Positions 1 through 8,671 of a stretch of DNA of 64,000 nucleotides are shown piece after piece. Made by a program: the position numbers and the translations under genes. This stretch comes from Pseudomonas serboccidentalis (GTDB lineage Bacteria; Pseudomonadota; Gammaproteobacteria; Pseudomonadales; Pseudomonadaceae), in assembly GCF_028830055.1 (NCBI RefSeq), contig NZ_CP101655.1:5760704-5824703 (forward strand), read 5' to 3'. Position 1 is the stretch's first letter. Every line of letters starts with the position of its first letter. The notes under the pieces are model-generated. The model was not told the DNA's origin. It saw nothing but the letters and a program-made list of their open reading frames with translations, and made no database searches.

Positions 1-39
1 GAGCTTTTAGTCCCGCCCACCCCTTCAAGTCTAAACATA

Positions 40-62
40 CAAGCGAGCCTGCTGGCGATGAG
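40..62. repeat. half REP element
   Basis: A single arm resembling the GCGAGCCTGCT...GCGATGAG type of pseudomonad REP lies just downstream of the serine acetyltransferase stop. Its partner would be to the left of the window or is lost. Confidence 0.45.
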
Positions 63-91
63 ACCTGATATCGCAACGCAGACTCAGAAGC

Positions 92-1018
92 TTACTTCTG
101 CGTCCCGTCATCATGCTGCAGATTGGCCTGGGTCAGGTTGCTCCCCGCCGGCACACTGCGGGTCAGCCAGACATTGCCGCCGATGGTCGAGCCCTGGCCG
201 ATGGTGATCCGCCCGAGAATCGTCGCCCCGGCGTAGATCACCACGTCATCCTCGACAATCGGATGCCGAGGATGCCCCTTCTGCAACTGTCCGTCCTCGT
301 CCGCCGGGAAGCGCTTGGCGCCGAGTGTCACGGTCTGATAGATCCGTACACGCTCGCCGATGATCGTGGTTTCGCCGATCACCACACCCGTGCCGTGGTC
401 GATGAAGAAGCTGCGGCCGATCTGCGCGCCCGGGTGAATATCGATGCCCGTCGCCGAGTGCGCGATTTCCGCACTGATCCGCGCCAGCAACGGCAGCCCG
501 GCGCGATACAAATGATGCGCCAGACGGTGGTGGATCACCGCCAGAATCCCCGGATAGCACAACAGCACTTCATCGACACTGCGCGCCGCCGGGTCGCCGT
601 GATAGGCCGCCAGCACGTCGGTGTCGAGCAAGCTGCGCAGGCCCGGCAAGGCCAGGGCGAAGTCCTGAATAATGCGAATCGCCTGTTTCTCGACATCGCT
701 GTCGTCCTGAGCGCTGTGCCGGGCGACATAGCGCAGCTCAAGCCTGGCTTGCGCCAGCAAGGCATTCAGCGCCGTGTCGAGGGTGTGACCGACATAGAAG
801 TCTTCACTCTCCTCACGCAGATCCACCGGCCCCAGACGCATCGGGAACAACGCGCCACACAAGGCCTCGAGAATCTCCGCCATCGCCGCGCGGGATGGCA
901 ACTCGCGGCCACCCTGCTCGCCGGTGGCCCGGCCATTCTGTGCACGCCACTGATCCCGCGCACTGCGCAGTTGGCTGACGATGGTCTGCAGTTGCCAATG
1001 GCTGGAACGCTCGCTCAC
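92..1018 (-). CDS. epsC: serine O-acetyltransferase (EpsC/CysE family)
   Basis: 308 aa. Transfers acetyl from acetyl-CoA to L-serine, giving the O-acetylserine that cysteine synthase converts to cysteine. The C-terminal third (about residues 190-245) is a left-handed beta-helix of hexapeptide repeats with the family signatures DIHPGAQIG and [11 protein letters not shown], including the histidines expected in the active site. The N-terminal 150 residues match the helical SATase domain and make the protein longer than E. coli CysE (273 aa), as is usual for the EpsC subgroup. The start is GTG, preceded by GAGGAG 8 nt upstream. It is divergent from the D-cysteine desulfhydrase gene, so both may answer to cysteine status. 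Cytoplasmic. Confidence 0.93.
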   Translation of the reverse strand: MSERSSHWQLQTIVSQLRSARDQWRAQNGRATGEQGGRELPSRAAMAEILEALCGALFPMRLGPVDLREESEDFYVGHTLDTALNALLAQARLELRYVARHSAQDDSDVEKQAIRIIQDFALALPGLRSLLDTDVLAAYHGDPAARSVDEVLLCYPGILAVIHHRLAHHLYRAGLPLLARISAEIAHSATGIDIHPGAQIGRSFFIDHGTGVVIGETTIIGERVRIYQTVTLGAKRFPADEDGQLQKGHPRHPIVEDDVVIYAGATILGRITIGQGSTIGGNVWLTRSVPAGSNLTQANLQHDDGTQK

Positions 1019-1208
1019 GGTAAAGACTCCTCACGGGCGGCCGGACGGTCTGGCCGCGTTAACGGCGACTACTTTACGGCATGCCCGCGACGGCGAATTA
1101 AGAACCGATAGTGCTGGCCTAAGCACATTTGGCTATAAGCGATTGCCGGTTGCCCCGGTAAAACCGCGTGCCTATAGTCCTTTCATCTTTCTCCGCCAGT
1201 ACGGGCTC

Positions 1209-2201
1209 ATGATCAAACAACAGCTGGAACGCTTTAACCGTCTCGATCTGCTCGGACAACCCACGCCTCTGGAAAAACTCGAACGCCTGTCCGCCTGGCT
1301 GGGTCGCGACGTGTACATCAAGCGCGATGACCTGACACCGCTGGCCATGGGCGGCAACAAACTGCGCAAACTCGAATACCTCGCCGCCGATGCCCTCGCC
1401 CAGGGCGCCGACACGCTGATCACCGCAGGCGCCCTGCAATCGAACCACGTGCGCCAGACCGCCGCGCTGGCCGCCAAATTGGGCCTGGGTTGCGTGGCCC
1501 TGCTGGAAAATCCGCTGGGCACCGACGATAGCGATTACACCGGCAACGGCAATCGCCTGCTGCTGGACCTGTTCGACACCAAGGTCGAACGGGTCGACAA
1601 CCTCGATAATGCCGACGAACAACTGGCCGCCCTCGCCGTGCGTCTGCGCAGCAATGGCAAAAAACCCTATCTGGTGCCGATCGGTGGCTCCAATGCACTG
1701 GGTGCGTTGGGCTACGTGCGCGCCGGCCTGGAACTGGCCGAACAGATCAAGGACACCGGCCTCGATTTCGCCGCCGTGGTGCTGGCCTCGGGCAGCGCCG
1801 GGACCCACAGCGGTCTGGCGCTGGCATTGAGCGAAGCCTTGCCACAACTGCCGGTGATCGGCGTGACCGTTTCGCGCAGCGAAGAAGATCAGCGCCCGAA
1901 AGTGCAGGGTCTGGCCGAACGCACGGCGGATCTGCTGGGCGTGAAATTGCCGGAGCACTTCAAGGTCGAGTTGTGGGACGAATACTTCGGCCCGCGGTAT
2001 GGCGAGCCGAATGCCGGGACCCTGGCGGCGGTGAAGCTGTTGGCGAGTCAGGACGCGGTGCTGCTCGATCCGGTGTACACCGGCAAGGCCATGGCCGGTT
2101 TGCTCGACGGCATCGGGCGTCAGCGCTTCGACGATGGCCCGATCATTTTCCTGCATACCGGCGGGGCCCCGGCGTTGTTTGCCTATAGGGATTTTCTGTA
2201 A
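1209..2201 (+). CDS. dcyD: D-cysteine desulfhydrase (PLP-dependent)
   Basis: 330 aa, fold-type II PLP enzyme of the ACC deaminase/D-cysteine desulfhydrase family, which converts D-cysteine to pyruvate, ammonia and sulfide. The PLP lysine is K51 in [10 protein letters not shown]. Other supporting segments are [13 protein letters not shown], the phosphate-binding [10 protein letters not shown] and the C-terminal [10 protein letters not shown]. The reading frame is open upstream to 981, but the ATG at 1209 begins the conserved N-terminus (MIKQQLERF), so the longer start is rejected. In enterobacteria dcyD sits beside the fliY/yecSC (tcyJLN) cystine importer, and the same importer follows here. 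This supports the assignment over ACC deaminase. Confidence 0.92.
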   Translation: MIKQQLERFNRLDLLGQPTPLEKLERLSAWLGRDVYIKRDDLTPLAMGGNKLRKLEYLAADALAQGADTLITAGALQSNHVRQTAALAAKLGLGCVALLENPLGTDDSDYTGNGNRLLLDLFDTKVERVDNLDNADEQLAALAVRLRSNGKKPYLVPIGGSNALGALGYVRAGLELAEQIKDTGLDFAAVVLASGSAGTHSGLALALSEALPQLPVIGVTVSRSEEDQRPKVQGLAERTADLLGVKLPEHFKVELWDEYFGPRYGEPNAGTLAAVKLLASQDAVLLDPVYTGKAMAGLLDGIGRQRFDDGPIIFLHTGGAPALFAYRDFL

Positions 2202-2206
2202 CCGGA

Positions 2207-2290
2207 AGATCAAAAGATCGCAGCCTGCGGCAACTCCTACAGGAGTACGCATTCCAAATGTAGGAGCTGCCGCAGGCTGCGATCTTTTTC
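2207..2290. repeat. REP pair, type A (inverted)
   Basis: Two inverted copies of the arm GATCGCAGCCTGCGGCA...CTCCTACA separated by about 16 nt (AGTACGCATTCCAAA). Placed directly after dcyD, the hairpin could also act as its transcription terminator because a T-run follows at 2285-2289. Confidence 0.85.
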
Positions 2291-2300
2291 GCGAACAACA

Positions 2301-2320
2301 CATATTCCACAAAGGAATAT
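2301..2320. promoter_or_regulatory. candidate CysB-type site upstream of tcyJ
   Basis: ATTCC-N5-GGAAT palindrome within CATATTCCACAAAGGAATAT, about 175 nt before the cystine-binding protein. Related half-sites recur before other sulfur genes in this window. The regulator is inferred, not shown. Confidence 0.4.
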
Positions 2321-2493
2321 CATTTCAAATATTAAGTATTTTCAAGTCTAACGCAGACATCTTATAGTCTCGCCGCAGGCGAATTTCGCGCAAGACGCAT
2401 AAGCTGCTTTAGGGCACGATAACGCAGTCGTTCAAATCCCGAATTCGCCAACTTTCCTTAAGCGTCTTCCATAAGAAAACACAGGGGCTTGTC

Positions 2494-3294
2494 ATGAATT
2501 TTTCCGCACTACGTCGCAATCTGCTGGTAGGTTCGCTGGGCCTTGCACTGAGCGCCGGCCTGATCGGCCAGGCAACTGCCGGTGAACAGCTGAAGCAGAT
2601 CAAGGACAAAGGCGTTATCAACGTCGGCCTGGAAGGCACTTACCCACCGTTCAGCTTCGTTGACGAGAACGGCAAACTCTCCGGTTTCGAGGTCGAACTC
2701 TCCGAAGCGCTGGCGCAGAAGCTGGGTGTCAAAGCCAAGGTTCAACCCACCAAGTGGGACGGCATCCTCGCCGCGCTGGAATCCAAGCGCCTGGACGTCG
2801 TGGTCAACCAGGTGACCATCTCCGACGAGCGCAAAAAGAAGTATGACTTCTCCGAGCCCTACACCGTTTCCGGGATTCAGGCGCTGGTGCTGAAGAGCAA
2901 GGAAGCCGCGCTGAACATCAAGACCGCTGCCGACCTGTCCGGCAAGAAGGTCGGTGTCGGCCTGGGCACCAACTACGAACAGTGGGTCCGCGCCAATGTG
3001 CCGGGCGCTGACGTGCGCACCTACGACGATGATCCGACCAAGTTCGCCGACCTGAACAATGGTCGCACCGACGCCATCCTGATCGACCGTCTGGCCGCGC
3101 TGGAATACGCCAAAAAAGCTCCGAAAACCGTAGCCGCTGGTGAAGCCTTCTCCCGTCAGGAGTCCGGCATTGCCCTGCGTAAAGGCGAACCGGAGCTGCT
3201 GGCTGCGGTGAACAAGGCCCTCGACGAACTGCGTGCCGACGGTACCCTTGAGAAGCTGTCCAAGAAATACTTCAACGCTGACGTCACTAAATAA
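2494..3294 (+). CDS. tcyJ: cystine ABC transporter, periplasmic binding protein
   Basis: 266 aa. Residues 1-29 form a signal peptide (arginines RR at 7-8, hydrophobic core, cleavage near ATA-GE). The rest is a type II polar amino-acid-binding protein: IKDKGVINVGLEGTYPPFSFVDENG opens lobe 1 (shown here only as a landmark: VGLEGTYPPFSF), and KYDFSEPYTVSG and LIDRLAALEYA are family positions for ligand and hinge. The downstream permease and ATPase complete the importer, with 1-nt overlap to tcyL. By family knowledge the ligand is L-cystine and related sulfur amino acids. The adjacent dcyD fits this. Shine-Dalgarno CAGGGG is 8 nt before ATG. Confidence 0.92.
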   Translation: MNFSALRRNLLVGSLGLALSAGLIGQATAGEQLKQIKDKGVINVGLEGTYPPFSFVDENGKLSGFEVELSEALAQKLGVKAKVQPTKWDGILAALESKRLDVVVNQVTISDERKKKYDFSEPYTVSGIQALVLKSKEAALNIKTAADLSGKKVGVGLGTNYEQWVRANVPGADVRTYDDDPTKFADLNNGRTDAILIDRLAALEYAKKAPKTVAAGEAFSRQESGIALRKGEPELLAAVNKALDELRADGTLEKLSKKYFNADVTK

Positions 3295-3959
3295 TGGAAG
3301 AAGCTTTCCAACTCGCACTCGACTCCGCGCCCTTCCTGCTCAAGGGCGCGTACTTCACGGTGATCCTCAGTCTCGGCGGCATGTTCTTCGGCTTGCTGCT
3401 GGGCTTTGGGCTGGCGTTGATGCGCCTGTCGCGCTTCAAATCGGTCAGTTGGCTTGCCCGGATCTACGTGTCGTTCTTTCGCGGCACGCCGTTGCTGGTG
3501 CAGCTGTTCGTGATCTATTACGGCTTGCCGCAATTGGGTCTGGAACTCGATCCGCTGCCAGCGGCCCTGATCGGCTTCTCGCTGAACATGGCCGCTTACG
3601 CCTGTGAAATCCTGCGTGCCGCGATCGGTTCGATCGAACGGGGTCAGTGGGAAGCCGCTGCGAGCATCGGCATGACCCGCGCGCAGACCCTGCGCCGGGC
3701 CATCCTGCCGCAGGCCATGCGCACGGCGTTGCCGCCGCTGGGCAACAGCTTCATTTCGCTGGTCAAGGACACGGCACTGGCCGCCACCATTCAGGTGCCG
3801 GAACTGTTCCGTCAGGCACAGCTGATTACCGCCCGGACTTTCGAAGTCTTCACCATGTATCTTGCCGCCGCGCTGATCTACTGGATTCTGGCCACGGTGC
3901 TGTCGCACCTGCAGAACAAGTTGGAAGAGCGGGTCAATCGGCACGACCAGGAGTCCTGA
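3294..3959 (+). CDS. tcyL: cystine ABC transporter, permease
   Basis: 221 aa inner-membrane permease of the polar amino acid (HisMQ/YecS) class. It has about five hydrophobic segments and the cytoplasmic coupling-helix EAA motif at about residues 120-140 ([20 protein letters not shown]). Translation is coupled to tcyJ: its ATG overlaps the tcyJ TAA by one base. It ends 4 nt before tcyN, so the three genes form one operon. A single permease gene implies a homodimeric channel. Confidence 0.93.
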   Translation: MEEAFQLALDSAPFLLKGAYFTVILSLGGMFFGLLLGFGLALMRLSRFKSVSWLARIYVSFFRGTPLLVQLFVIYYGLPQLGLELDPLPAALIGFSLNMAAYACEILRAAIGSIERGQWEAAASIGMTRAQTLRRAILPQAMRTALPPLGNSFISLVKDTALAATIQVPELFRQAQLITARTFEVFTMYLAAALIYWILATVLSHLQNKLEERVNRHDQES

Positions 3960-3963
3960 CCCC

Positions 3964-4713
3964 ATGATTGTCGTGGAAAAACTGACAAAGCAGTTCAAGG
4001 GTCAAGAGGTGCTCAAAGGCATCGATCTTGAGGTGAAAGAAGGCGAGGTCGTGGCCATCATCGGCCCCAGCGGTTCGGGCAAGACCACGTTCCTGCGCTG
4101 CCTGAATTTCCTTGAGCAACCCACCAGCGGCCGGATCAAGGTCGGCGATATCGAAATCGATACCAGCCGCCCGTTGAGCCAGCAGCAAAGCCTGGTGCGC
4201 AACCTGCGCCAGCACGTGGGTTTCGTGTTCCAGAACTTCAACCTGTTCCCCCATCGTACCGCGCTGGAAAACGTCATCGAAGGGCCGATCGTGGTCAAGA
4301 AGATGCCGCGCGAACAAGCCACCGCCTTGGGCATGAAACTGTTGGCCAAAGTCGGTCTGGCAGGCAAGGAGGACGCTTATCCGCGTCGCCTGTCCGGCGG
4401 TCAGCAACAGCGCGTGGCGATTGCCCGGGCGCTGGCGATGGAGCCGGAAGTGATCCTGTTCGACGAGCCGACCTCGGCCCTCGACCCGGAACTGGTCGGC
4501 GAAGTACTGGCGACCATTCGCGGCCTCGCTGAAGAAAAGCGCACCATGGTCATCGTCACCCACGAAATGGGTTTTGCCCGCGACGTGGCCAACCGGGTGG
4601 TGTTTTTCGACAAAGGCGTGATCGTCGAGCAAGGTGAAGCCAAGGCGTTGTTTGCCAACCCGAAAGAACAACGCACCAAACAGTTTCTCAGCAAGTTTCT
4701 GAATCACGCCTGA
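3964..4713 (+). CDS. tcyN: cystine ABC transporter, ATP-binding protein
   Basis: 249 aa ATPase of the polar amino acid import class. It shows Walker [10 protein letters not shown] (about residues 34-42), Q-loop [14 protein letters not shown] signature [14 protein letters not shown], Walker [13 protein letters not shown] and H-loop VTHEMGFA, so all catalytic elements are present. It is the last gene of the tcyJLN operon. The 450-nt gap after it has a short dyad at 4733-4754 but no clear U-tract terminator. Confidence 0.94.
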   Translation: MIVVEKLTKQFKGQEVLKGIDLEVKEGEVVAIIGPSGSGKTTFLRCLNFLEQPTSGRIKVGDIEIDTSRPLSQQQSLVRNLRQHVGFVFQNFNLFPHRTALENVIEGPIVVKKMPREQATALGMKLLAKVGLAGKEDAYPRRLSGGQQQRVAIARALAMEPEVILFDEPTSALDPELVGEVLATIRGLAEEKRTMVIVTHEMGFARDVANRVVFFDKGVIVEQGEAKALFANPKEQRTKQFLSKFLNHA

Positions 4714-4997
4714 GCAACTTGATGCAAACCATTAACTTCCATGGATGGAAGTTATCTTCATCTCTCCCGCCAAAACATTAAAACCTTTCAAACAACTACA
4801 TCTATGTTCTGCAACAGATAAGAACAATCTGCGACGTACCTGTGCATGTGGATAAAGGTTTAAACCGGCTTGCCCGAAAACAGCTGAAAATCCGTAAAAA
4901 CCGTAGTTCCGTTCGCCAAAACAGCTAGGCAGCCCGCCTTGCCAGCGTAGGAAGTTTCTGATTAGCTCGTAATTTACGGATTAACTAATCCGGACCA
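4714..4997. other. intergenic stretch after tcyN
   Basis: No convincing gene. The base composition is lower in GC than the flanking genes. It carries a perfect 9-bp inverted repeat (TAACTTCCA / TGGAAGTTA, 4733-4754, loop TGGA) that could be the tcy terminator stem or an operator, although a T-run is missing. Confidence 0.5.
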
Positions 4998-5026
4998 TTG
5001 ACACTCTTTCGCGCACCCTCTTATCT
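4998..5026 (+). promoter_or_regulatory. sigma-70 promoter for the 5165 gene
   Basis: TTGACA (4998-5003), a 17-nt spacer, then TTATCT (5021-5026). Near-consensus spacing and hexamers, about 140 nt upstream of the start at 5165. Confidence 0.6.
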
Positions 5027-5164
5027 AGTCGCCAACCGGCACCAATTAGTTGAATCATTCCGTACTCAACCAGAACAAAAGTTCACAGTTGTATTACCGA
5101 TTCATCACGCCTTTTGTTTTTTCAAGAAACGGAATTCGCTGCAAGACTTCAAGGAGAGAACCCG

Positions 5165-5935
5165 ATGACCCGCACTTCGCCTACCCCCGAACTGGCAGCG
5201 CCGAACCTGGCATCCGCGCAAAAAAACGCCATCAACCTGGCCGCCGCCGCTCATCTGCTGATCGATGTCCTGCCCTACCCCGGCATGGACGTCGGTGACC
5301 TGATCGAACTGTTCTGGAACAACTGCTACGTCGCCTCCCGGGTATTGACCAGCGAAGACCTCGGCGCCTCGGTCAGTCTGCGGGTTCCGGAAAGTTTCAT
5401 TGCCAGTGGCACCGCACGCATCCACTACCGGATCATGCAGGTCGGTCAGGGCCCGGCGCTGTCGGCGGCAACCCGGGTGCAGGTCAAACTCGACTGCCCC
5501 GGTGGTCAGCCTTCGACGTTGTGCGGTGACGAGAATCAGCAACTGGCGCCGGTCACGCTGCCCGACACCATCCGCCGCCAGGGGGTGAACCCCAATCAGA
5601 TCAAACGCGGCGTCCCGCTGACCATCGAGCCCTACCTGAACATGGCCGAGGACGACGAAATCACCTTGCGCTGGGGCGATGTACGAATGGACCTGCCCAG
5701 GATCAGCGCAGCGGATGTCGGGCAGCCAATCCATGTCTGGGTACCCCCGGCGATCATCGTCGAGGGCGGTGAAGACCTGCGTCTGGACGTGACGTATTGC
5801 GTGCTCGACTGGGTCGGCAACAACTCTCGCTGGGCACCGCCACGGACATTGAAGATTGGCTGCGTGAATCCTTATTTGAAGGTGCCACTGCGCCAAGAGC
5901 TAAAGGCCGCTGAATCCCGCAAGAAAGAACTCTGA
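5165..5935 (+). CDS. hypothetical protein with two Ig-like repeats
   Basis: 256 aa, function not recognised. Two similar halves can be seen: residues about 35-120 begin VLPYPGMDVGDLIELFW, and residues about 155-240 begin IEPYLNMAEDDEITLRW. Both follow the pattern [VI].PY..M...D.I.L.W, then a segment resembling S..D.G......VP (VSLRVPESF and IHVWVPPAI). The pattern resembles the Ig-like repeats of large secreted pseudomonad proteins, but no signal peptide or membrane segment is visible here. The frame is open from 5114; ATG 5165 is chosen because AAGGAGAG lies 7 nt before it. A sigma-70 promoter is just upstream, so it appears to be a monocistronic unit lying between two sulfur operons. Confidence 0.7.
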   Translation: MTRTSPTPELAAPNLASAQKNAINLAAAAHLLIDVLPYPGMDVGDLIELFWNNCYVASRVLTSEDLGASVSLRVPESFIASGTARIHYRIMQVGQGPALSAATRVQVKLDCPGGQPSTLCGDENQQLAPVTLPDTIRRQGVNPNQIKRGVPLTIEPYLNMAEDDEITLRWGDVRMDLPRISAADVGQPIHVWVPPAIIVEGGEDLRLDVTYCVLDWVGNNSRWAPPRTLKIGCVNPYLKVPLRQELKAAESRKKEL

Positions 5936-5938
5936 ACC

Positions 5939-5972
5939 TTTGTGGCGAGGGAGCTTGTCGAATCGTCGCACC
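5939..5972. repeat. degenerate half REP, type C
   Basis: TTGTGGCGAGGGAGCTTGTCG resembles the TGTGGCGAGGGGGCTTGCC arm found at 20709 and 50902 but has no inverted partner. It is a probable REP remnant. Confidence 0.4.
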
Positions 5973-6010
5973 CACAATCGTTAACCAAAACGACCACGCA
6001 ACCTTCTATG

Positions 6011-6037
6011 CATATTCCTAAAAGTTAGTTTATTTAA
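6011..6037. promoter_or_regulatory. candidate sulfur-starvation element upstream of sfnB operon
   Basis: CATATTCCTAAAAGTTAG followed by TTTATTTA. It closely matches CATATTCTTTTAAGTTAT + TTATTTA at 29522 between the sftP and sftR genes, and the oscA upstream element at 50812. It is a likely activator site for the operon beginning at 6135, by position and recurrence only. Confidence 0.45.
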
Positions 6038-6089
6038 TATTTATACACGCTTAGGGTATATGAACCGGACCACCGGACATTCTTTCGTT

Positions 6090-6112
6090 CGCCGCACTTT
6101 TGCGGCGTTTTT
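6090..6112 (+). terminator. intrinsic terminator in the leader of the sfnB operon
   Basis: Perfect 7-bp stem CGCCGCA / TGCGGCG with loop CTTT, directly followed by TTTTT. It lies 155 nt after the 5165 gene and only 2 nt before the first in-frame ATG of the micro-ORF. It is either the terminator of the upstream gene or an attenuator of the sfnB operon. Confidence 0.75.
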
Positions 6113-6134
6113 CATGAGATGTGAGGTAGGTAGT

Positions 6135-6203
6135 ATGGTCCGGAACACAATCACCCCAGTGCAGATCGCCAGGGCATTGCGTGCAGCCAAGGAGCGGCAC
6201 TGA
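6135..6203 (+). CDS. 22-aa leader/micro-protein coupled to sfnB
   Basis: Encodes 22 residues: MVRNTITPVQIA then RALRAAKERH. The ATG is preceded by GAGGTAGGT at 4-12 nt; an in-frame ATG at 6114 would give 29 aa. The TGA at 6201-6203 overlaps the ATG of the SfnB-like gene as TGATG, and the SfnB Shine-Dalgarno AAGGAG lies inside this ORF. Translation of the two is therefore probably coupled. The product is basic and helical, with the pattern I-T-P-x-Q-I-A-R-A-L-x-A-A. Function unknown; it could be a regulatory leader peptide or a genuine micro-protein. Confidence 0.6.
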   Translation: MVRNTITPVQIARALRAAKERH

Positions 6204-7444
6204 TGTCCAGTCTGGCAGACGCAAACGTCCAGTCTGATCTGGACATCGCCCCACTGTTGTTGCCCGCGCAGGTCTTGCGCAACGACGCCCAAGCCATCGA
6301 GGCCGCCCATGAGCTGGCGCAAGTCGCTCGCGTGCAGGCCGCCAAGCGCGACCGCCAGCGCAAGCTGCCGTGGGCGGAAATCGAACAGTTCACCCGCAGC
6401 GGCCTGGGCAGCATTGCCATCCCGCGTGAGTACGGCGGCCCGCAGGTTTCGTTCGTTACCCTGGCCGAAGTGTTCGCGATCATTTCCGCGGCCGATCCGG
6501 CCCTGGGGCAGATCCCGCAAAACCAGTTCGGCATCATCAATCTGGTGCTCGGCAGCGCCACTGAAGCGCAGAAAAAGCAGCTGTTCCAGAGCGTTCTGGA
6601 AGGCTGGCGTATCGGCAATGCCGGCCCGGAGCGCGGCACCAAAAACACCCTGGAATTGAAAGCGCGAATCACCGCCGACGGTGATGATTACGTGATCAAC
6701 GGCCAGAAGTTCTACTCCACCGGCGCGCTGTTCGCGCACTGGGTTGCCGTCAAGGCACTCAACGACGACGGCAAGCAAGTGCTGGCCTTCGTCCGTCGAG
6801 GCACTCCGGGGCTGCGCATTGTTGATGATTGGTCGGGCTTCGGTCAGCGCACCACCGCCAGCGGCACGATTGTGCTGAACAACGTGCGCGTCGAATCGAG
6901 CCTGGTGGTCGACAACTGGAAGATCAACGAGAAGCCCAATACTCAAGGTGCGGTGTCGCAGCTGATTCAGGCGGCCATCGACGCCGGAATAGCCCGTGGC
7001 GCCATCGACGATGCCATCGAGTTCGTCAAAACCCGTGCCCGGCCCTGGATCGACGCCAAGGTCGAACGCGCCAGCGATGACCTCTACGTGATCGCCGACA
7101 TCGGCAGACTGAAAATCGAACTGCACGCCGCCGAAGCGCTGCTGCGCAAGGCCGGGCAAGTGCTCGATCAGGTACACGCCGCGCCGCTTACCGCCGAGTC
7201 CGCGGCCCGCGCTTCGATTGCCGTGGCCGAAGCCAAAGTGCTGACCACCGAGATCTCGCTGCTGGCCAGCGAAAAACTTTTCGAACTGGCCGGCAGCCGC
7301 GCCACCCTCGCCGAATTCAACCTCGACCGGCACTGGCGTAACGCCCGGGTGCACACCCTGCACGACCCGGTGCGCTGGAAATATCACGCGGTTGGCGCTT
7401 ATCGCCTCAACGGCACGTTGCCGGCTCGCCACTCCTGGATCTGA
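6203..7444 (+). CDS. sfnB: SfnB-family sulfur acquisition flavoprotein (1)
   Basis: 413 aa, acyl-CoA-dehydrogenase-fold flavoprotein related to SfnB and to DszC-type FMNH2-dependent monooxygenases. Members occur in operons for use of dimethylsulfone, sulfonates and other organosulfur compounds; the exact reaction is not fixed by sequence. Landmarks are IPREYGGP (residues about 73-80), PQNQFG, the flavin-region segment WSGFGQRTTASGT and the C-terminal helix HWRNARVHTLHDPVRW. The start ATG overlaps the micro-ORF stop. A paralogue follows 33 nt downstream, then an FMN monooxygenase, so the operon probably carries out successive oxidations of one or more imported organosulfur substrates with reduced flavin. 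Confidence 0.85.
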   Translation: MSSLADANVQSDLDIAPLLLPAQVLRNDAQAIEAAHELAQVARVQAAKRDRQRKLPWAEIEQFTRSGLGSIAIPREYGGPQVSFVTLAEVFAIISAADPALGQIPQNQFGIINLVLGSATEAQKKQLFQSVLEGWRIGNAGPERGTKNTLELKARITADGDDYVINGQKFYSTGALFAHWVAVKALNDDGKQVLAFVRRGTPGLRIVDDWSGFGQRTTASGTIVLNNVRVESSLVVDNWKINEKPNTQGAVSQLIQAAIDAGIARGAIDDAIEFVKTRARPWIDAKVERASDDLYVIADIGRLKIELHAAEALLRKAGQVLDQVHAAPLTAESAARASIAVAEAKVLTTEISLLASEKLFELAGSRATLAEFNLDRHWRNARVHTLHDPVRWKYHAVGAYRLNGTLPARHSWI

Positions 7445-7477
7445 CCGCACACGTTCTCAAGAGCCTTGGAGAAACCT

Positions 7478-8671
7478 ATGACTTTTTCCCATCCCGTCGC
7501 GGTCATCACCAGCGATGAGCAAGCCCTGATCGTCGCCAGCGACCTGGCCGAAGATTTCAAACGCGACAGCGCGGTGCGCGATCGTGAACGGCGCCTGCCG
7601 CTGCCCGAACTCGATGTGTTTTCCCGCTCCGGCCTGTGGGGCATCAGCGTCCCCAGGGAATACGGCGGTGCCGGTGTGTCCAACGTAACCCTGGCCAAAG
7701 TCATCGCCCTGATCGCTCAGGCCGACGGCTCCCTCGGGCAGATTCCGCAGAACCATTTCTATGCCCTCGAAGTGCTGCGGGTGAACGGCAGCCACGAACA
7801 GAAACAACGCCTGTACGCCGAGGTGCTGGGCGGCCAGCGCTTCGGCAACGCACTGGCGGAACTGGGTACCAAAACCGCCCACGATCGTGTCACCAGCCTC
7901 AAGCGCGACGGAGACGGCTATCGCATCAACGGTCGCAAGTTCTATGCGACCGGCGCGATCTACGCGCAGCGCATCCCGACGTCGGTGGTCGATGAAAACG
8001 GCGTGCAGCAACTGGCGTTCGTCCCGCGCGACAGCCAAGGCCTGACGGTGATCGACGACTGGAGCGGCTTCGGCCAGCGCACCACCGGCAGCGGCTCGGT
8101 GGTGTTCGAGGACGTGTACGTTGCCGCCGAAGACGTGATCCCGTTCCAGAGTGCCTTCGAGCGTCCGACCACGGTCGGCCCGCTGGCGCAGATTCTTCAC
8201 GCGGCCATCGACACCGGCATTGCCCGCGCCGCGTATGAAGACGCGCTGCACTTTGTGCGCAGCAAGACGCGTCCGTGGATCGATTCGGGTAACGACAAAG
8301 CCACTGAAGACCCGCTGACCCTGAAGAGCTTCGGCCACTTGAGCATTCGCCTGCACGCCACCGAAGCGCTGCTCGAACGCGCCGGTGAATTCCTCGACGC
8401 AGCGCAAGCCGAGCTGAATGCCGAGACCGTCGCCGCCGCCTCGATTGCCGTTGCCGAAGCGCGGGCGATCAGCACCGAGATTTCCCTGGCCGCCGGCAGC
8501 ACGCTGTTCGAACTGGCCGGCAGCCAGGCGACCCTGATCGAACACGGCCTCGACCGCCACTGGCGCAACGCCCGGGTGCACACCCTGCACGACCCGGTGC
8601 GCTGGAAATATCACGCGGTGGGCAACTACTACCTCAATGATGAAAACCCTCCGCTGCGAGGGACGATCTGA
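7478..8671 (+). CDS. SfnB-family sulfur acquisition flavoprotein (2)
   Basis: 397 aa paralogue of the preceding gene with the same acyl-CoA-dehydrogenase fold (VPREYGGAG, IPQNHFYALE, DWSGFGQRTTGSGS, HWRNARVHTLHDPVRW). The frame is open from a TTG at 7466, but ATG 7478 has TTGGAG 6 nt upstream. It overlaps the monooxygenase start by 1 nt (TGATG). A 66-bp tract near its 3' end is almost identical to that of the first copy. Two SfnB copies beside an LLM monooxygenase suggest different substrates or successive steps. Confidence 0.85.
   Translation: MTFSHPVAVITSDEQALIVASDLAEDFKRDSAVRDRERRLPLPELDVFSRSGLWGISVPREYGGAGVSNVTLAKVIALIAQADGSLGQIPQNHFYALEVLRVNGSHEQKQRLYAEVLGGQRFGNALAELGTKTAHDRVTSLKRDGDGYRINGRKFYATGAIYAQRIPTSVVDENGVQQLAFVPRDSQGLTVIDDWSGFGQRTTGSGSVVFEDVYVAAEDVIPFQSAFERPTTVGPLAQILHAAIDTGIARAAYEDALHFVRSKTRPWIDSGNDKATEDPLTLKSFGHLSIRLHATEALLERAGEFLDAAQAELNAETVAAASIAVAEARAISTEISLAAGSTLFELAGSQATLIEHGLDRHWRNARVHTLHDPVRWKYHAVGNYYLNDENPPLRGTI

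Noticed and set aside
981..1208. N-terminal extension of D-cysteine desulfhydrase
   Set aside because: The upstream codons overlap the divergent serine acetyltransferase start and show no family similarity; ATG 1209 matches the usual N-terminus.
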